9,650 bases of DNA from NCBI GenBank assembly GCA_031256015.1, contig JAIRRK010000137.1, positions 1 through 9,650 of the forward strand, given 5' to 3'. The notes under the pieces are model-generated. The model was not told the DNA's origin. It ran no database searches and saw only the letters and a program-made list of their open reading frames with translations. The DNA is from Dysgonamonadaceae bacterium. GTDB taxonomy: Bacteria; Bacteroidota; Bacteroidia; Bacteroidales; Azobacteroidaceae. Positions 1-7,704 of the stretch are shown here, one piece after another. Each line of letters starts with the position of its first letter. The stretch's first letter is position 1. The translations under genes were made by a program, and so were the position numbers.

Positions 1-1115
1 TGGGAGGTTATGTGAAAATTGCCGGAATGATTGATGAAAGTCTGGACAAAGAAGCTCTGGCTCAACCTCCTCAACCGTGGGAGTTTCGGACCAAACCGGC
101 TTGGCAACGTTTATTAATCATGGTCGGTGGAGTTCTGATGAATTTCCTGTTGGCTTTCTTCATCTATGCGGCAATGGTTTTTGCACAGGGAGAAGAATAC
201 CTCCCTCTGAGGAATGTAAAAATGGGCCTTTCGTATAATCAAACGGCATTAAACGCCGGATTCCGAAACGGAGATATTCCTCTGACGGCCGACGGAACGG
301 AAATCGAGAAAATAGACAGGAACGCTCTGTATAAACTGTTCGAAGCGAAAGAAATCGAAGTCTTACGGAACGGAGAAACCGTGAAAATAACGCTTCCCGA
401 AGATTTTAATAAAGGGATTCTCGAAAAAGAAATCTTTTTCAACTACAGATACCCGTTCGTCGTTGAAAATATAATGAATGGTTCTCCGGCCAAAAAAGCC
501 GATCTGCAACCCGGCGACAGCATCGTCGGAATCAACGGACAGAAAGATATGGCGGTGAACGACATTCAGGAAGTCTTGGCAGAAAACAAGGAAAAAGAAA
601 TTACATTGAATCTTTTCAGAAACGGACAGGAATCAGCCGTTCAAATTACTCCGAACGAATCGGGAAAATTAGGAGTGGGATTACGCCATCCTTATAAAAT
701 TTATGAAACGGTAAAAATCAAATACGGATTTTTCGCCTCCATTCCGGCCGGCATTCGCATCGGAGTGCAACAAATAAAAGACTATCTGGGGCAATTCAAA
801 TATATTTTCACCAAAGAAGGAGCTCAAAGTTTAGGCGGATTCGGAACTATCGGAAGCATTTTCCCCGACCAATGGAACGCGGCTGCTTTTTGGAGTATGA
901 CGGCTTTTCTTTCCATCATACTGGGTGTGATGAATTTGCTTCCTATCCCCGCTTTGGACGGAGGACATGTGATGTTCTTACTTTATGAGGTGGTAAGCGG
1001 ACGAAAACCGAATGAAAAATTCATGGAATATGCGCAGATTGCGGGAATGATATTCTTGTTCGGTTTGATTATTTATGCAAACGGAATGGATATTATACGC
1101 GCGTTTTTTAAGTAG
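1..1115 (+). CDS. rseP: RseP-like Site-2 (M50) intramembrane zinc protease, 5'-truncated by the window edge
   Basis: This inner-membrane protease cleaves transmembrane segments of anti-sigma factors or leftover signal peptides. The reading frame is open from base 3 (Gly-Gly-Tyr-Val-Lys-Ile-Ala-Gly), the conserved FGGYVKI stretch that follows the active-site region. The GTG at 12 is therefore an internal valine, not the start, and the HExxH zinc motif lies before the window. Counting from that Val as 1, one sees a membrane segment with the conserved GGVLMNF motif (about 33-59), two PDZ-like domains (about 65-135 and 147-215; the second has SPAKKADLQPGDSI), and the NLLPIPALDGGH motif whose Asp316 is the third zinc ligand, followed by a last membrane helix. 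About 370 residues are visible of a family length near 440-450. The gene is convergent with the purD unit. Identification is firm; the physiological substrate is unknown. Confidence 0.95.
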   Translation, partial: GGYVKIAGMIDESLDKEALAQPPQPWEFRTKPAWQRLLIMVGGVLMNFLLAFFIYAAMVFAQGEEYLPLRNVKMGLSYNQTALNAGFRNGDIPLTADGTEIEKIDRNALYKLFEAKEIEVLRNGETVKITLPEDFNKGILEKEIFFNYRYPFVVENIMNGSPAKKADLQPGDSIVGINGQKDMAVNDIQEVLAENKEKEITLNLFRNGQESAVQITPNESGKLGVGLRHPYKIYETVKIKYGFFASIPAGIRIGVQQIKDYLGQFKYIFTKEGAQSLGGFGTIGSIFPDQWNAAAFWSMTAFLSIILGVMNLLPIPALDGGHVMFLLYEVVSGRKPNEKFMEYAQIAGMIFLFGLIIYANGMDIIRAFFK

Positions 1116-1266
1116 CCGACAAACGAAGCATAGCCCATAGAAAGCCTGTAAGCCCTATTTCTACACTTTCAGGTAATGAAAGTGTCACTCTCTCTAGTAA
1201 TGAAAGAGTGTCTCTCAATTAGAATTGAGGGATAGACTTAAAATTTGCTACGCTTCGCTCGCCGGC
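1115..1266. repeat. 20-bp imperfect inverted repeat bracketing the convergent intergenic region
   Basis: The left arm is 1115-1134 and the right arm 1247-1266. The left arm matches the reverse complement of the right at 16 of 20 positions. All four differences (1119, 1121, 1123, 1130) are A on the left against G in the reverse-complemented right arm, so in a minus-strand transcript each becomes a G-U wobble and all 20 positions can pair. The arms enclose about 112 nt holding three hairpins. The first base of the left arm is the last base of the rseP stop codon. No clear target-site duplication flanks the arms. It could be a 3'-end RNA structure for the minus operon, a bidirectional transcript end, or a small MITE-like or REP-like element. 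Sequence alone does not decide. Confidence 0.6.
1163..1232. other. Three abutting hairpins between convergent genes
   Basis: Three stem-loops follow one another without spacer. Hairpin 1 (1163-1185) has a perfect 9-bp stem (ACACTTTCA / TGAAAGTGT) with loop GGTAA. Hairpin 2 (1186-1210) has CACTCT paired with AGAGTG, extended to 9 bp if one C/A position is read as a G-U pair on the minus strand. Hairpin 3 (1211-1232) pairs TCTCTCAATT with AATTGAGGGA around AG, with one wobble on the plus strand. Hairpins 1 and 2 share the string GTAATGAAAG, so they may be related copies. None is followed by a T-tract on either strand, so they are not canonical intrinsic terminators, although they may still protect or end transcripts of the two convergent genes. 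Confidence 0.65.
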
Positions 1267-1275
1267 GGGTCGCCG
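1263..1275. other. Short GC-rich hairpin beside the DUF6427-like stop codon
   Basis: CGGCG (1263-1267) and CGCCG (1271-1275) form a 5-bp stem with a 3-nt loop, directly 3' of the membrane-protein stop codon on the minus strand. Its first arm shares bases 1263-1266 with the right arm of the 20-bp inverted repeat, so the two pairings exclude each other. No U-run follows in either direction. It may be part of transcript termination or of the larger structured element. Confidence 0.4.
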
Positions 1276-1278
1276 AAA

Positions 1279-2241
1279 TTAGTTCTGTCCTCCCGGTATT
1301 TGACACATCAGTTGCGTACTCGGCCAATCCGGCATCATGGAGAGGATAAAAAGCACTATGATGGTAAAGAATAATAACCAACTGTTCCACTTGTTCCGGA
1401 TGAAGGTGAAATAGTGAGCAAATAAAAAGGAAACAGGAATGTAGAAGATTAATAACCACTCGCTTCTGTACTGACCGTGAAACGCGGCGACAATAAGTCC
1501 TGCTATGGAGCAAATGTAGAAAAACTTCAAAAAGGTGACGGACTGTATTTTTGCCGAGAATCCGAGCATGTAAATCTTTGCTCCGGAAACCAAAATCTGC
1601 AGAACGATAACCGCGGCAACAATCCGCTCTTTGGCATCGAAAGAGGGAGTGCTAATTCGCCGAAAGCTCTCGATGTCGGGGAAGAAACCGGAAAAGAAGT
1701 CCATGTCATCGGCATAAACACTCCAACAAAATACAAGCAAATACACAAAGATAACGCCCGTGAGAGAGGCGAAGAAGGTACGTATGTTCAGACTTTTGAA
1801 TTTGTACATTCCATACCAAAAGAAAGGGAGAATAAACAGGATGTTAAATTGGTATAAACCGGTAATCGAAAGAAGAAGGGATATATTCAGGATTTCTTTC
1901 TGTGAGTTTGCTTTCTGATAAGTCGCGAAAAGAAAGAAAAAACACCCTCCGACCGTCAAAGCCGAAACGGAAGCAAACCGGTCGAAGCAAAGCGAAGAGT
2001 CGGTCCCGGTAAGTAATAAATAGAAGATGGCAGGCAGACAACTTCGATGATTAATAATTGCAAATGTCTGATTCAAATACAATAAAAAGAAGGCAGTGCC
2101 TGTCTGTATGGCGGTTGAAGTCCATAAATACAAAGCCTCTCCTTCACTTACTTTGAGCGAGCGTACCAGAAGAAAGGCAATAAACAAAACAATCAAATAG
2201 ATTGGACCGGAAACGAAGTCTTTATGTATTTTTGTAATCAT
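1279..2241 (-). CDS. Polytopic inner-membrane protein, DUF6427-like
   Basis: This 320-residue protein is made largely of hydrophobic helices, with roughly eight to ten membrane segments (for example near 13-28, 45-63, 90-107, 115-145, 155-176, 207-225, 235-255, 260-280 and 287-305). No catalytic motif can be seen. The Arg-x-x-Leu-Pro-Ala-x-x-Tyr-Leu-Leu-Leu stretch (about 66-77), its length and its place next to purD suggest the Bacteroidota family DUF6427, a family of unknown function often found near purD. That assignment is from memory of the family and is moderate. The ATG overlaps the purD stop by four bases (ATGA), so translation is probably coupled and the start is well fixed. The protein ends in a soluble tail (Gly-Gly-Gln-Asn). 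It is the last gene of the minus-strand run and is followed by the structured intergenic region. No function is assigned. Confidence 0.8.
   Translation of the reverse strand: MITKIHKDFVSGPIYLIVLFIAFLLVRSLKVSEGEALYLWTSTAIQTGTAFFLLYLNQTFAIINHRSCLPAIFYLLLTGTDSSLCFDRFASVSALTVGGCFFFLFATYQKANSQKEILNISLLLSITGLYQFNILFILPFFWYGMYKFKSLNIRTFFASLTGVIFVYLLVFCWSVYADDMDFFSGFFPDIESFRRISTPSFDAKERIVAAVIVLQILVSGAKIYMLGFSAKIQSVTFLKFFYICSIAGLIVAAFHGQYRSEWLLIFYIPVSFLFAHYFTFIRNKWNSWLLFFTIIVLFILSMMPDWPSTQLMCQIPGGQN
2238..2241 (-). promoter_or_regulatory. ATGA stop/start overlap between purD and the membrane-protein gene
   Basis: The purD TGA (2240-2238) and the next ATG (2241-2239) share bases in an ATGA arrangement. 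This is a usual sign of termination-reinitiation coupling and fixes the start of the downstream gene. Confidence 0.8.
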
Positions 2242-3509
2242 TTGATGTCAAATCCGATGTCTTTTCGATAATATTTTCCTTCGAAGTCGATTATTTGTGC
2301 ATTGAAGAATGATTGTTTCAGGGCGTCATCTTTGCTTTTACCGTACGAACTGATGGCCATAACACGTCCGCCGTTGGTTAAGATTCCGTTTTCGTCAGAG
2401 ATTGTTCCGGCATGAAAAATCATACTTCCTTGTACTTTTTCCAACCCGGTGATTACTTTTCCTTTCGGATAATTGCCCGGATATCCTTCGGATACGAGCA
2501 TGACGGTGACGGCTGTTCTCGGATCGACAATCAATTCTTTCTCCGAAAGGTTTCCGTTGAAGGCACCTTCCAGCAACTCGACCAAGTCTGATTGGATACG
2601 CAGCATAACGACTTCGGTTTCGGGGTCTCCCATCCGGCAGTTGTATTCGATAACCATCGGTTCGCCGTTAACGTTAATCAGTCCGATGAAGATGAAACCT
2701 TTGTAGTCGATTTGTTCCGTTTGCAATCCGTTTACGGTCGGGATGATGATTTGTTTCTCTACCTTTTCCATGAACGTTTTGTCTGCGAAAGACACGGGGC
2801 TTACGGCACCCATTCCTCCCGTGTTCGGGCCGGTATCGCCTTCTCCTATGCGTTTATAGTCTTTGGCTTCCGGCAGTATTTTATAGCTTTTTCCGTCGGT
2901 TATTACGAAGACGGAACATTCGATTCCCGAAAGAAATTCTTCGATAACGACCGTATTTCCGGCATCACCGAAGCTTCCGTTTAGCATTGCTTGCAGTTCT
3001 TTTTCTGCTTCGGCAAGGTTGTCGATAATCAGAACGCCTTTTCCTGCGGCCAATCCGTCGGCTTTCAGGACGTAAGGTGCTTTCATTGTTTTCAGGAAAG
3101 AGAGTCCTTCCGTCAGATTACTTTTTGTTACGCTGAAATACTTCGCTGTCGGGATATTGTGCCGCATCATGAATGCTTTGGCGAAATCTTTGCTTCCTTC
3201 CAATCGGGATCCTTCCCGCGACGGTCCGATAATCGGGATATGATTCAATTGTTCGTCGTTTCTGTAGAAGTCGACGATTCCTTTTACCAAAGGGACTTCG
3301 GGACCGACCACCACCATTTGGATATGGTTCTTTAACGAAAAGTCTTTCAATGCTTCGAAATCGGTTTCCGAAACGGCCGCATTGATTCCGATTTGTGCCG
3401 TCCCGGCATTTCCCGGTGCGATAAACAGTTTATCTGTTTTCGGACTTTGTTTTATTTTCCATGCCAAGGCATGTTCTCTTCCTCCTGAGCCTAATAATAA
3501 GATATTCAT
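2238..3509 (-). CDS. purD: Phosphoribosylamine--glycine ligase (GAR synthetase)
   Basis: The cytoplasmic enzyme joins 5-phosphoribosylamine and glycine, using ATP, to give glycinamide ribonucleotide, the second step of purine synthesis. The 423 residues match the normal family length. Visible motifs run in order: GSGGREHA (7-14) and APGNAGT (31-37) in the N-terminal domain, the ATP-grasp glycine-rich stretch [10 protein letters not shown] (150-159), the adenine-binding region [10 protein letters not shown] (188-197), the GARS signature around 222-234 ([14 protein letters not shown]), and the metal-binding segment [10 protein letters not shown] (288-297). The C-terminal domain is complete. It is a stand-alone enzyme, not fused to PurM or PurN. 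The ATG at 3509 lies 35 nt after the peptidase stop, with no clear Shine-Dalgarno sequence. The downstream membrane-protein gene overlaps its stop codon. No purine riboswitch or operator is visible in the short upstream gap. Confidence 0.98.
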   Translation of the reverse strand: MNILLLGSGGREHALAWKIKQSPKTDKLFIAPGNAGTAQIGINAAVSETDFEALKDFSLKNHIQMVVVGPEVPLVKGIVDFYRNDEQLNHIPIIGPSREGSRLEGSKDFAKAFMMRHNIPTAKYFSVTKSNLTEGLSFLKTMKAPYVLKADGLAAGKGVLIIDNLAEAEKELQAMLNGSFGDAGNTVVIEEFLSGIECSVFVITDGKSYKILPEAKDYKRIGEGDTGPNTGGMGAVSPVSFADKTFMEKVEKQIIIPTVNGLQTEQIDYKGFIFIGLINVNGEPMVIEYNCRMGDPETEVVMLRIQSDLVELLEGAFNGNLSEKELIVDPRTAVTVMLVSEGYPGNYPKGKVITGLEKVQGSMIFHAGTISDENGILTNGGRVMAISSYGKSKDDALKQSFFNAQIIDFEGKYYRKDIGFDIK

Positions 3510-3544
3510 TCGATAAGTTTATTTTTAAGTGGATGATGTTCTCT

Positions 3545-5689
3545 TTATTTAAGATAATCATCGAAATATCGGGCGATTTTCTCGTGCAGGTGGACTCTGT
3601 CGCGTCCGACCATATTGTGTTCCTGTCCGGGATAAACGAAATAATCGGGATAAGTTCCGACTTTAATGCAGGTTTTCAGGAAAGAAAGGCTGTGCTGCCA
3701 AACAACAATGGGGTCTTCGTCGCCGTGAATGAGTAGCAACCGTCCTTTCAGATTTCCGGCCAAGTTGTTCATGTTTGTCTTTTCATATCCTTCCGGGTTT
3801 TCTTCGGGAGAATCCATGTACCTTTCACCGTACATTATTTCGTAATATTTCCAGTCGATAACCGGTCCTCCCGCAACGCCGACTTTTAATTTATCCGGAT
3901 GACGCAACATCAGATTTGTTGTCATAAATCCGCCGTAACTCCATCCGTGAACACCTATTCTGTCGGCATCGACATAAGGAAGCGATTCGAGGAATTTCAC
4001 TCCTTCCATCTGGTCGGCGGTTTCTTCCAACCCCAATTGTCGGTGCGTGATGCTTTCGAACTCCAATCCGCGGTTTGATGTTCCCCTGTTATCCAGCGAA
4101 AAGAGGACATATCCTTTCTGAGCCATGTAGATTTCCCATCCGCGAACGCTTCCCGGCCAATTATTCAGGACCATTTGACTGTGAGGCCCTCCGTACACAT
4201 AAATGATTGTCGGGTATTTTTTTGTCGAATCGAAGTGGGTCGGTTTAATCAATCGGTAATAAATATCCGTTTCCTTATCCGCCGCTTTGATTGACCCCAA
4301 AGATATTTCCGGCAACGTATAGTCGGAATAAGGATTCACGGCGGTTTGCAACCGGGAGATTTTCCCTTTGGAGATGTCGATTAAATCCACATTCTTCGGT
4401 GTTTCCCGGTTCGAATAATAATCGGTCATGTATTTTCCCGAAGCACTTAATTGAGGAGAATGAACTCCCGGAGCCTTACTCAATTGTGTTTTCTTTCCCG
4501 ATTGAAGGTTAATTTGAAACGATTGAAATTCAATCGGATTCAGCTCGTTGGAAGTGATGTAAACATTCTTGCTTTCAGCATCGAATCCCAAGACTTTGTT
4601 TACCTCCCAATTTCCCGAACTTAGTTGTTTTATGAGCGTTCCTAAAGTATTATACAGGTACAAATGATTATAACCGGTTCTTCGGCTTTGCCAAACAAAT
4701 TGTTCCGGATTACCGGGTAAGAAGAACAAAGGATTTTGCGGTTCGACGTATTTATCGCTTTTCTCTTCAAACAAAGTAGCCGTTTTCTCTCCGGTTTCAA
4801 CGGAATATTTATTCAATTGCATGTGATTCTGTTCCCTGTTCAGTTCGGCGATATAAATGTATTTTTCGGTCGGGTCCCATGAAACATTAGTCAGATAATG
4901 GTCCTTCGGTTCTCCGGTTTTCATGTAAACGGTGTTTCCCGATTGCATGGAATAAATCCCCAAAGTAACTTCATGACCGGCATTTCCCGCCATGGGATAC
5001 TTGATATTTTTCAGTTTAGCTTCCCGGGCAGAAATATCGACCAAAGGATAATCGGTAACCATCGATTCATCCATTCGATAAAAAGCGAGGAAATTTCCTT
5101 TGGGAGACCAAAAAATGCCGCTGTTTATTCCAAATTCGTTTCGGTGAACAATTTGTCCGTAAACGATATTCGGTTTCTCGTCTCGGGAAATATTAATTAC
5201 TTCGCCGGTAGTGCTTCGCAAGTACAAATTATTGTCGACGGTAAAAGCCGTTGTTTTGTTCTCCGGACAAAAACTTATATTCCGGTCATTCTTTTCTGTT
5301 TGGAAAGCGAATGAAATGTCATTCATTTCCGGATTAATGAAAATCAGTTTGGATGAAGCGGCGATACGTCCGTAGTATTTTCCGTCAATAAGCGTAAATG
5401 AAATTTGGTCAAGATTCGCCTTTTCATTATCGACAAGCGTCCGTAATTCTTCTTTTGTCAGGAACAGTTTCTTTTTCCCGGGATTTCGAACTTCTGCAAT
5501 CCACATCGAATCGAGATTGTACTGAATAAGGTCATCTCCTTTCCATCGGAAAGAATAGTCGGTTTTCGGAGAAAACCGATGATGGGTTTTCCCGCCCGGA
5601 ATTAAATCCTCCAAAGTAAGTTGCTTTTCCTGAGCGAAGGTGTTCATGGCACAAAACATGAAAATAAATAACGAAAAGTAGTTTTTCAT
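3545..5689 (-). CDS. ptpA: Secreted S9 serine peptidase, prolyl tripeptidyl peptidase (PtpA)-like
   Basis: This exported prolyl oligopeptidase-family enzyme probably releases tripeptides (Xaa-Xaa-Pro) from peptide N-termini in the periplasm or at the outer surface. Numbering is from the ATG at 5689 (714 aa). A signal peptide covers about 1-19, with likely cleavage at TFA|QE and no lipobox Cys. A DPP-IV-type beta-propeller follows (about 60-460), then the alpha/beta hydrolase. The catalytic triad is Ser584 in GWSYGG, Asp659 in HGDEDP and His691 in GQEHN. Glu185 in VHRNEFGI and Glu617 in YYEIMYGE match the two glutamates that bind the substrate N-terminus in Porphyromonas gingivalis PtpA, and spacing within the hydrolase domain agrees with that enzyme. 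A related dipeptidyl peptidase is the alternative. A GTG one codon upstream (5692) is possible, but the ATG overlaps the methyltransferase stop as TGATG and fits coupling better. Confidence 0.93.
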   Translation of the reverse strand: MKNYFSLFIFMFCAMNTFAQEKQLTLEDLIPGGKTHHRFSPKTDYSFRWKGDDLIQYNLDSMWIAEVRNPGKKKLFLTKEELRTLVDNEKANLDQISFTLIDGKYYGRIAASSKLIFINPEMNDISFAFQTEKNDRNISFCPENKTTAFTVDNNLYLRSTTGEVINISRDEKPNIVYGQIVHRNEFGINSGIFWSPKGNFLAFYRMDESMVTDYPLVDISAREAKLKNIKYPMAGNAGHEVTLGIYSMQSGNTVYMKTGEPKDHYLTNVSWDPTEKYIYIAELNREQNHMQLNKYSVETGEKTATLFEEKSDKYVEPQNPLFFLPGNPEQFVWQSRRTGYNHLYLYNTLGTLIKQLSSGNWEVNKVLGFDAESKNVYITSNELNPIEFQSFQINLQSGKKTQLSKAPGVHSPQLSASGKYMTDYYSNRETPKNVDLIDISKGKISRLQTAVNPYSDYTLPEISLGSIKAADKETDIYYRLIKPTHFDSTKKYPTIIYVYGGPHSQMVLNNWPGSVRGWEIYMAQKGYVLFSLDNRGTSNRGLEFESITHRQLGLEETADQMEGVKFLESLPYVDADRIGVHGWSYGGFMTTNLMLRHPDKLKVGVAGGPVIDWKYYEIMYGERYMDSPEENPEGYEKTNMNNLAGNLKGRLLLIHGDEDPIVVWQHSLSFLKTCIKVGTYPDYFVYPGQEHNMVGRDRVHLHEKIARYFDDYLK

Positions 5690-5691
5690 CA
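5687..5691 (-). promoter_or_regulatory. TGATG stop/start overlap between the methyltransferase and the peptidase
   Basis: The methyltransferase TGA (5691-5689) shares its last base with the peptidase ATG (5689-5687). This arrangement favours reinitiation by the same ribosome and argues for the ATG over the GTG one codon upstream. Confidence 0.7.
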
Positions 5692-6891
5692 CGGTAATAT
5701 ATTCTTTAAATTCTTTTTCAAAGAAAGTTTGACATTCTTTTCTTCCTTAAAATCTTTGTGTTTTCCTCCGAAAATTTGATACTGTCGGTATTCGCAGTCA
5801 ATGGCTCCGTTCATTAATTTTGTTTTGTAAGAAGGTTTTAATCCTATTTTTTGAAAACCTTCCATATTCGATGAAATTATCCATGCATCGTATCCGATAA
5901 ATACGTGTTTTAATCTTTCTCCGATGGCGGAATACAATTCGTCCAAGTCTTTGAAATTTAGTCGTTCTCCATAAGGAGGATTCGTGACAAGTATTCCGTT
6001 CTCCGGAACCTGTGTTATGTCTTGAATGTCTTGAACTTTCAGTTCGATGTATTTCGAAAGACCGGCATTTTTTACATTTTGTCTCGCGATACTGATGGCT
6101 TTGGGAGAAATGTCCGAGCCGTATATTTTGAATTGAAATTCCCGTTCGTCGGAATCGTCCGTACTGATTTTTTCGAAAAGTTCCGGGTCGAAATCATCCC
6201 ATTTTTCAAATGCGAATTGGTCTCTGTATACTCCCGGAGCAATATTAAGTGCAATTAAAGCGGCTTCCGTCAGCAAAGTTCCCGATCCGCATAAGGGATC
6301 CATAAAATCGGATTCACCTTTCCAACCGGTTTGTAGAATCATGCCGGCCGCCAATACTTCATTCAACGGAGCTCCGGTGTCTTCGACACGATAACCTCTT
6401 TTGTGCAGCGATTCCCCCGAACTGTCGAGGGCTATTGTGCAATGATTGTGCGAAATGTGGATATGCAGTTGTAAATCCGGATTATTTATCCGAGTGGAAC
6501 GCCGCGGTAAATCCTTTTCCGCAAAAAAATCGACAATTGCATCTTTCACTCTGTAAGAAACAAATTTCGAATGAGTGAACGTCATGGAATAGACAACAGC
6601 GTCAATCGCAAAAGTTTTCTTTTCGGCGATGTATTTACTCCAGTCGATTTCCTTTACTTTTTCATAAACTTCATCCGGATTATTGGCTTTAAATTCGGCA
6701 ATCGGTTTGAGGATTCTGAGTGCTGTTCGACAACAAAAATTAGCTTTGTAAAGTAATTCTTTGTTTCCGGAAAAAGCAACCATTCTTCTTCCTATTCGGA
6801 CGTCGTTGGCACCCGATTCAATTAATTCCTGAGCCAGAATTTCCTCCAACCCGTACAATGTTTTTGCAATCATTTCAAAAGAAACATTCAT
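5689..6891 (-). CDS. rlmL: THUMP-domain class I SAM-dependent RNA methyltransferase, RlmL N-terminal-half type
   Basis: It probably makes N2-methylguanosine in 23S rRNA, as the first half of E. coli RlmL (YcbY) does at G2445. Numbering is from the ATG at 6891 (400 aa). A ferredoxin-like and THUMP region covers about 4-165 (start FEMIAKTLYGLEEIL). The linker RGYRVEDTGAPLNEVLAAG (165-183) is typical of the family. The Rossmann methyltransferase fold follows, with SAM motif DPLCGSGT (198-205), acidic loop GSDIS (258-262) and catalytic NPPYGERL (304-311). The second RlmL half (RlmK) is absent, as is common outside Gammaproteobacteria. The last 25 residues are rich in lysine, which may help rRNA binding. 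A TTG 36 nt upstream would give a 12-residue extension, but the ATG has AAGGA close by and starts where homologues start. The exact target base is inferred. Confidence 0.9.
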   Translation of the reverse strand: MNVSFEMIAKTLYGLEEILAQELIESGANDVRIGRRMVAFSGNKELLYKANFCCRTALRILKPIAEFKANNPDEVYEKVKEIDWSKYIAEKKTFAIDAVVYSMTFTHSKFVSYRVKDAIVDFFAEKDLPRRSTRINNPDLQLHIHISHNHCTIALDSSGESLHKRGYRVEDTGAPLNEVLAAGMILQTGWKGESDFMDPLCGSGTLLTEAALIALNIAPGVYRDQFAFEKWDDFDPELFEKISTDDSDEREFQFKIYGSDISPKAISIARQNVKNAGLSKYIELKVQDIQDITQVPENGILVTNPPYGERLNFKDLDELYSAIGERLKHVFIGYDAWIISSNMEGFQKIGLKPSYKTKLMNGAIDCEYRQYQIFGGKHKDFKEEKNVKLSLKKNLKNILP

Positions 6892-6934
6892 TTTCCTTTT
6901 TGTTTTATTATTAATGAGGAGTTCCAACGTGTTT

Positions 6935-7702
6935 TCATTGGATAAAAGTTCCCGTTCCGTTATTCAGTTCAGATGCGCGAGTGATGATTACTTCTTTCAC
7001 TCCGGCGGCAATTGCTCCGAACGCATTTTCCAATTTGGGTATCATTCCGCCCTGTATAATTCCTTCGTCTTTATACCGGGAAAATAATTCTTTATCCATA
7101 CAGGGAATAATGCTGTTTTCATCCTTTTCGTCTTTCAAAACTCCCCGTTTTTCGAAACAATAAATCAAACGAACATTAAAGTCGAAAGTCAAAGCCTTCG
7201 CCACTTCTCCTGCGATTGTATCGGCATTCGTATTCAGAAGTTGCCCTTCCCCATCGTGAGTGATGGGCGACAAAACAGGAATATAATTCAGATGAAGCAA
7301 TTCGCTTAAAACCGAACCGTTTACTTTTTTTATATCTCCCACATATCCGTAATCGATGTCCGTAGCCGGCCGTTTTGCGGCAAGCATGGAGTTCATATCG
7401 GCTCCTGTCAGTCCGATGGCGTCTAATTTAAGTGCTTGCAACAAAGCAACTATATTTTTATTCACCAATCCGCCGTAAACCATTGTCACTATTTTAAGCG
7501 TTTCCTCGTCGGTCACTCTTCTTCCTTCAATCATCTCGCTTTTAATTCCCAACTTTTCGGCCATATCCGTGGCGGAACGACCTCCTCCGTGGACCAATAA
7601 TTTATAGCCGGCAATCAAAGAAAAATCTTTCAGCAGCGCATTTAATGCTTCGGGGTTTTCGACAATCTTTCCCCCGATTTTCACAATTGTTAATTGGTTC
7701 AT
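6935..7702 (-). CDS. argB: Acetylglutamate kinase family (possibly N-succinylglutamate kinase)
   Basis: This amino-acid kinase phosphorylates the gamma-carboxyl of N-acylglutamate in arginine synthesis, in the cytoplasm. Numbering is from the ATG at 7702 (255 aa, normal for the short family form). Visible motifs are Lys8 in KIGGK, the HGGGR nucleotide/phosphate loop (38-42), GLTGADMNS (98-105), LLNTNADTIAGEVAKA (155-170) with the substrate-binding Asn and Asp161, and GGMIPKLENA (218-227) with Lys223. The N-terminal helix of arginine-inhibited NAGKs is missing, so feedback inhibition by arginine is not expected (inference). Bacteroides fragilis uses succinylated arginine intermediates, so the substrate may be N-succinylglutamate. 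An ATG at 7711 would add three residues and overlap maf; the ATG at 7702, 2 nt after the maf stop, gives the family-typical start (MNQLTIVKIGG). No other arg genes are nearby. Confidence 0.95.
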   Translation of the reverse strand: MNQLTIVKIGGKIVENPEALNALLKDFSLIAGYKLLVHGGGRSATDMAEKLGIKSEMIEGRRVTDEETLKIVTMVYGGLVNKNIVALLQALKLDAIGLTGADMNSMLAAKRPATDIDYGYVGDIKKVNGSVLSELLHLNYIPVLSPITHDGEGQLLNTNADTIAGEVAKALTFDFNVRLIYCFEKRGVLKDEKDENSIIPCMDKELFSRYKDEGIIQGGMIPKLENAFGAIAAGVKEVIITRASELNNGTGTFIQ

Positions 7703-7704
7703 AA

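Noticed and set aside
12..14. GTG as the start codon of the first gene
   Set aside because: The frame is open to the window edge and encodes the conserved GGYVKI motif across this codon, so it is an internal valine of a truncated rseP.
1115..1266. Insertion sequence remnant
   Set aside because: Inverted arms are present, but there is no transposase fragment and no target-site duplication, so calling it an IS is not supported.
1115..1275. tRNA gene or CRISPR array in the intergenic hairpin cluster
   Set aside because: There is no 7-bp acceptor stem, anticodon loop or T-loop GTTCRA, and the hairpins are not equal repeats with unique spacers.
1115..1275. Canonical intrinsic terminator for rseP or for the minus operon
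   Set aside because: None of the hairpins is followed by a run of T on the relevant strand; another termination mode remains possible.
1477..1857. 126-codon plus-strand open frame opposite the membrane-protein gene
   Set aside because: Its translation is charged, low-complexity and resembles no family, while the opposite strand encodes a coherent membrane protein.
4898..5314. 138-codon plus-strand open frame opposite the peptidase
   Set aside because: It is antisense to a well-conserved propeller domain and shows no recognisable protein features.
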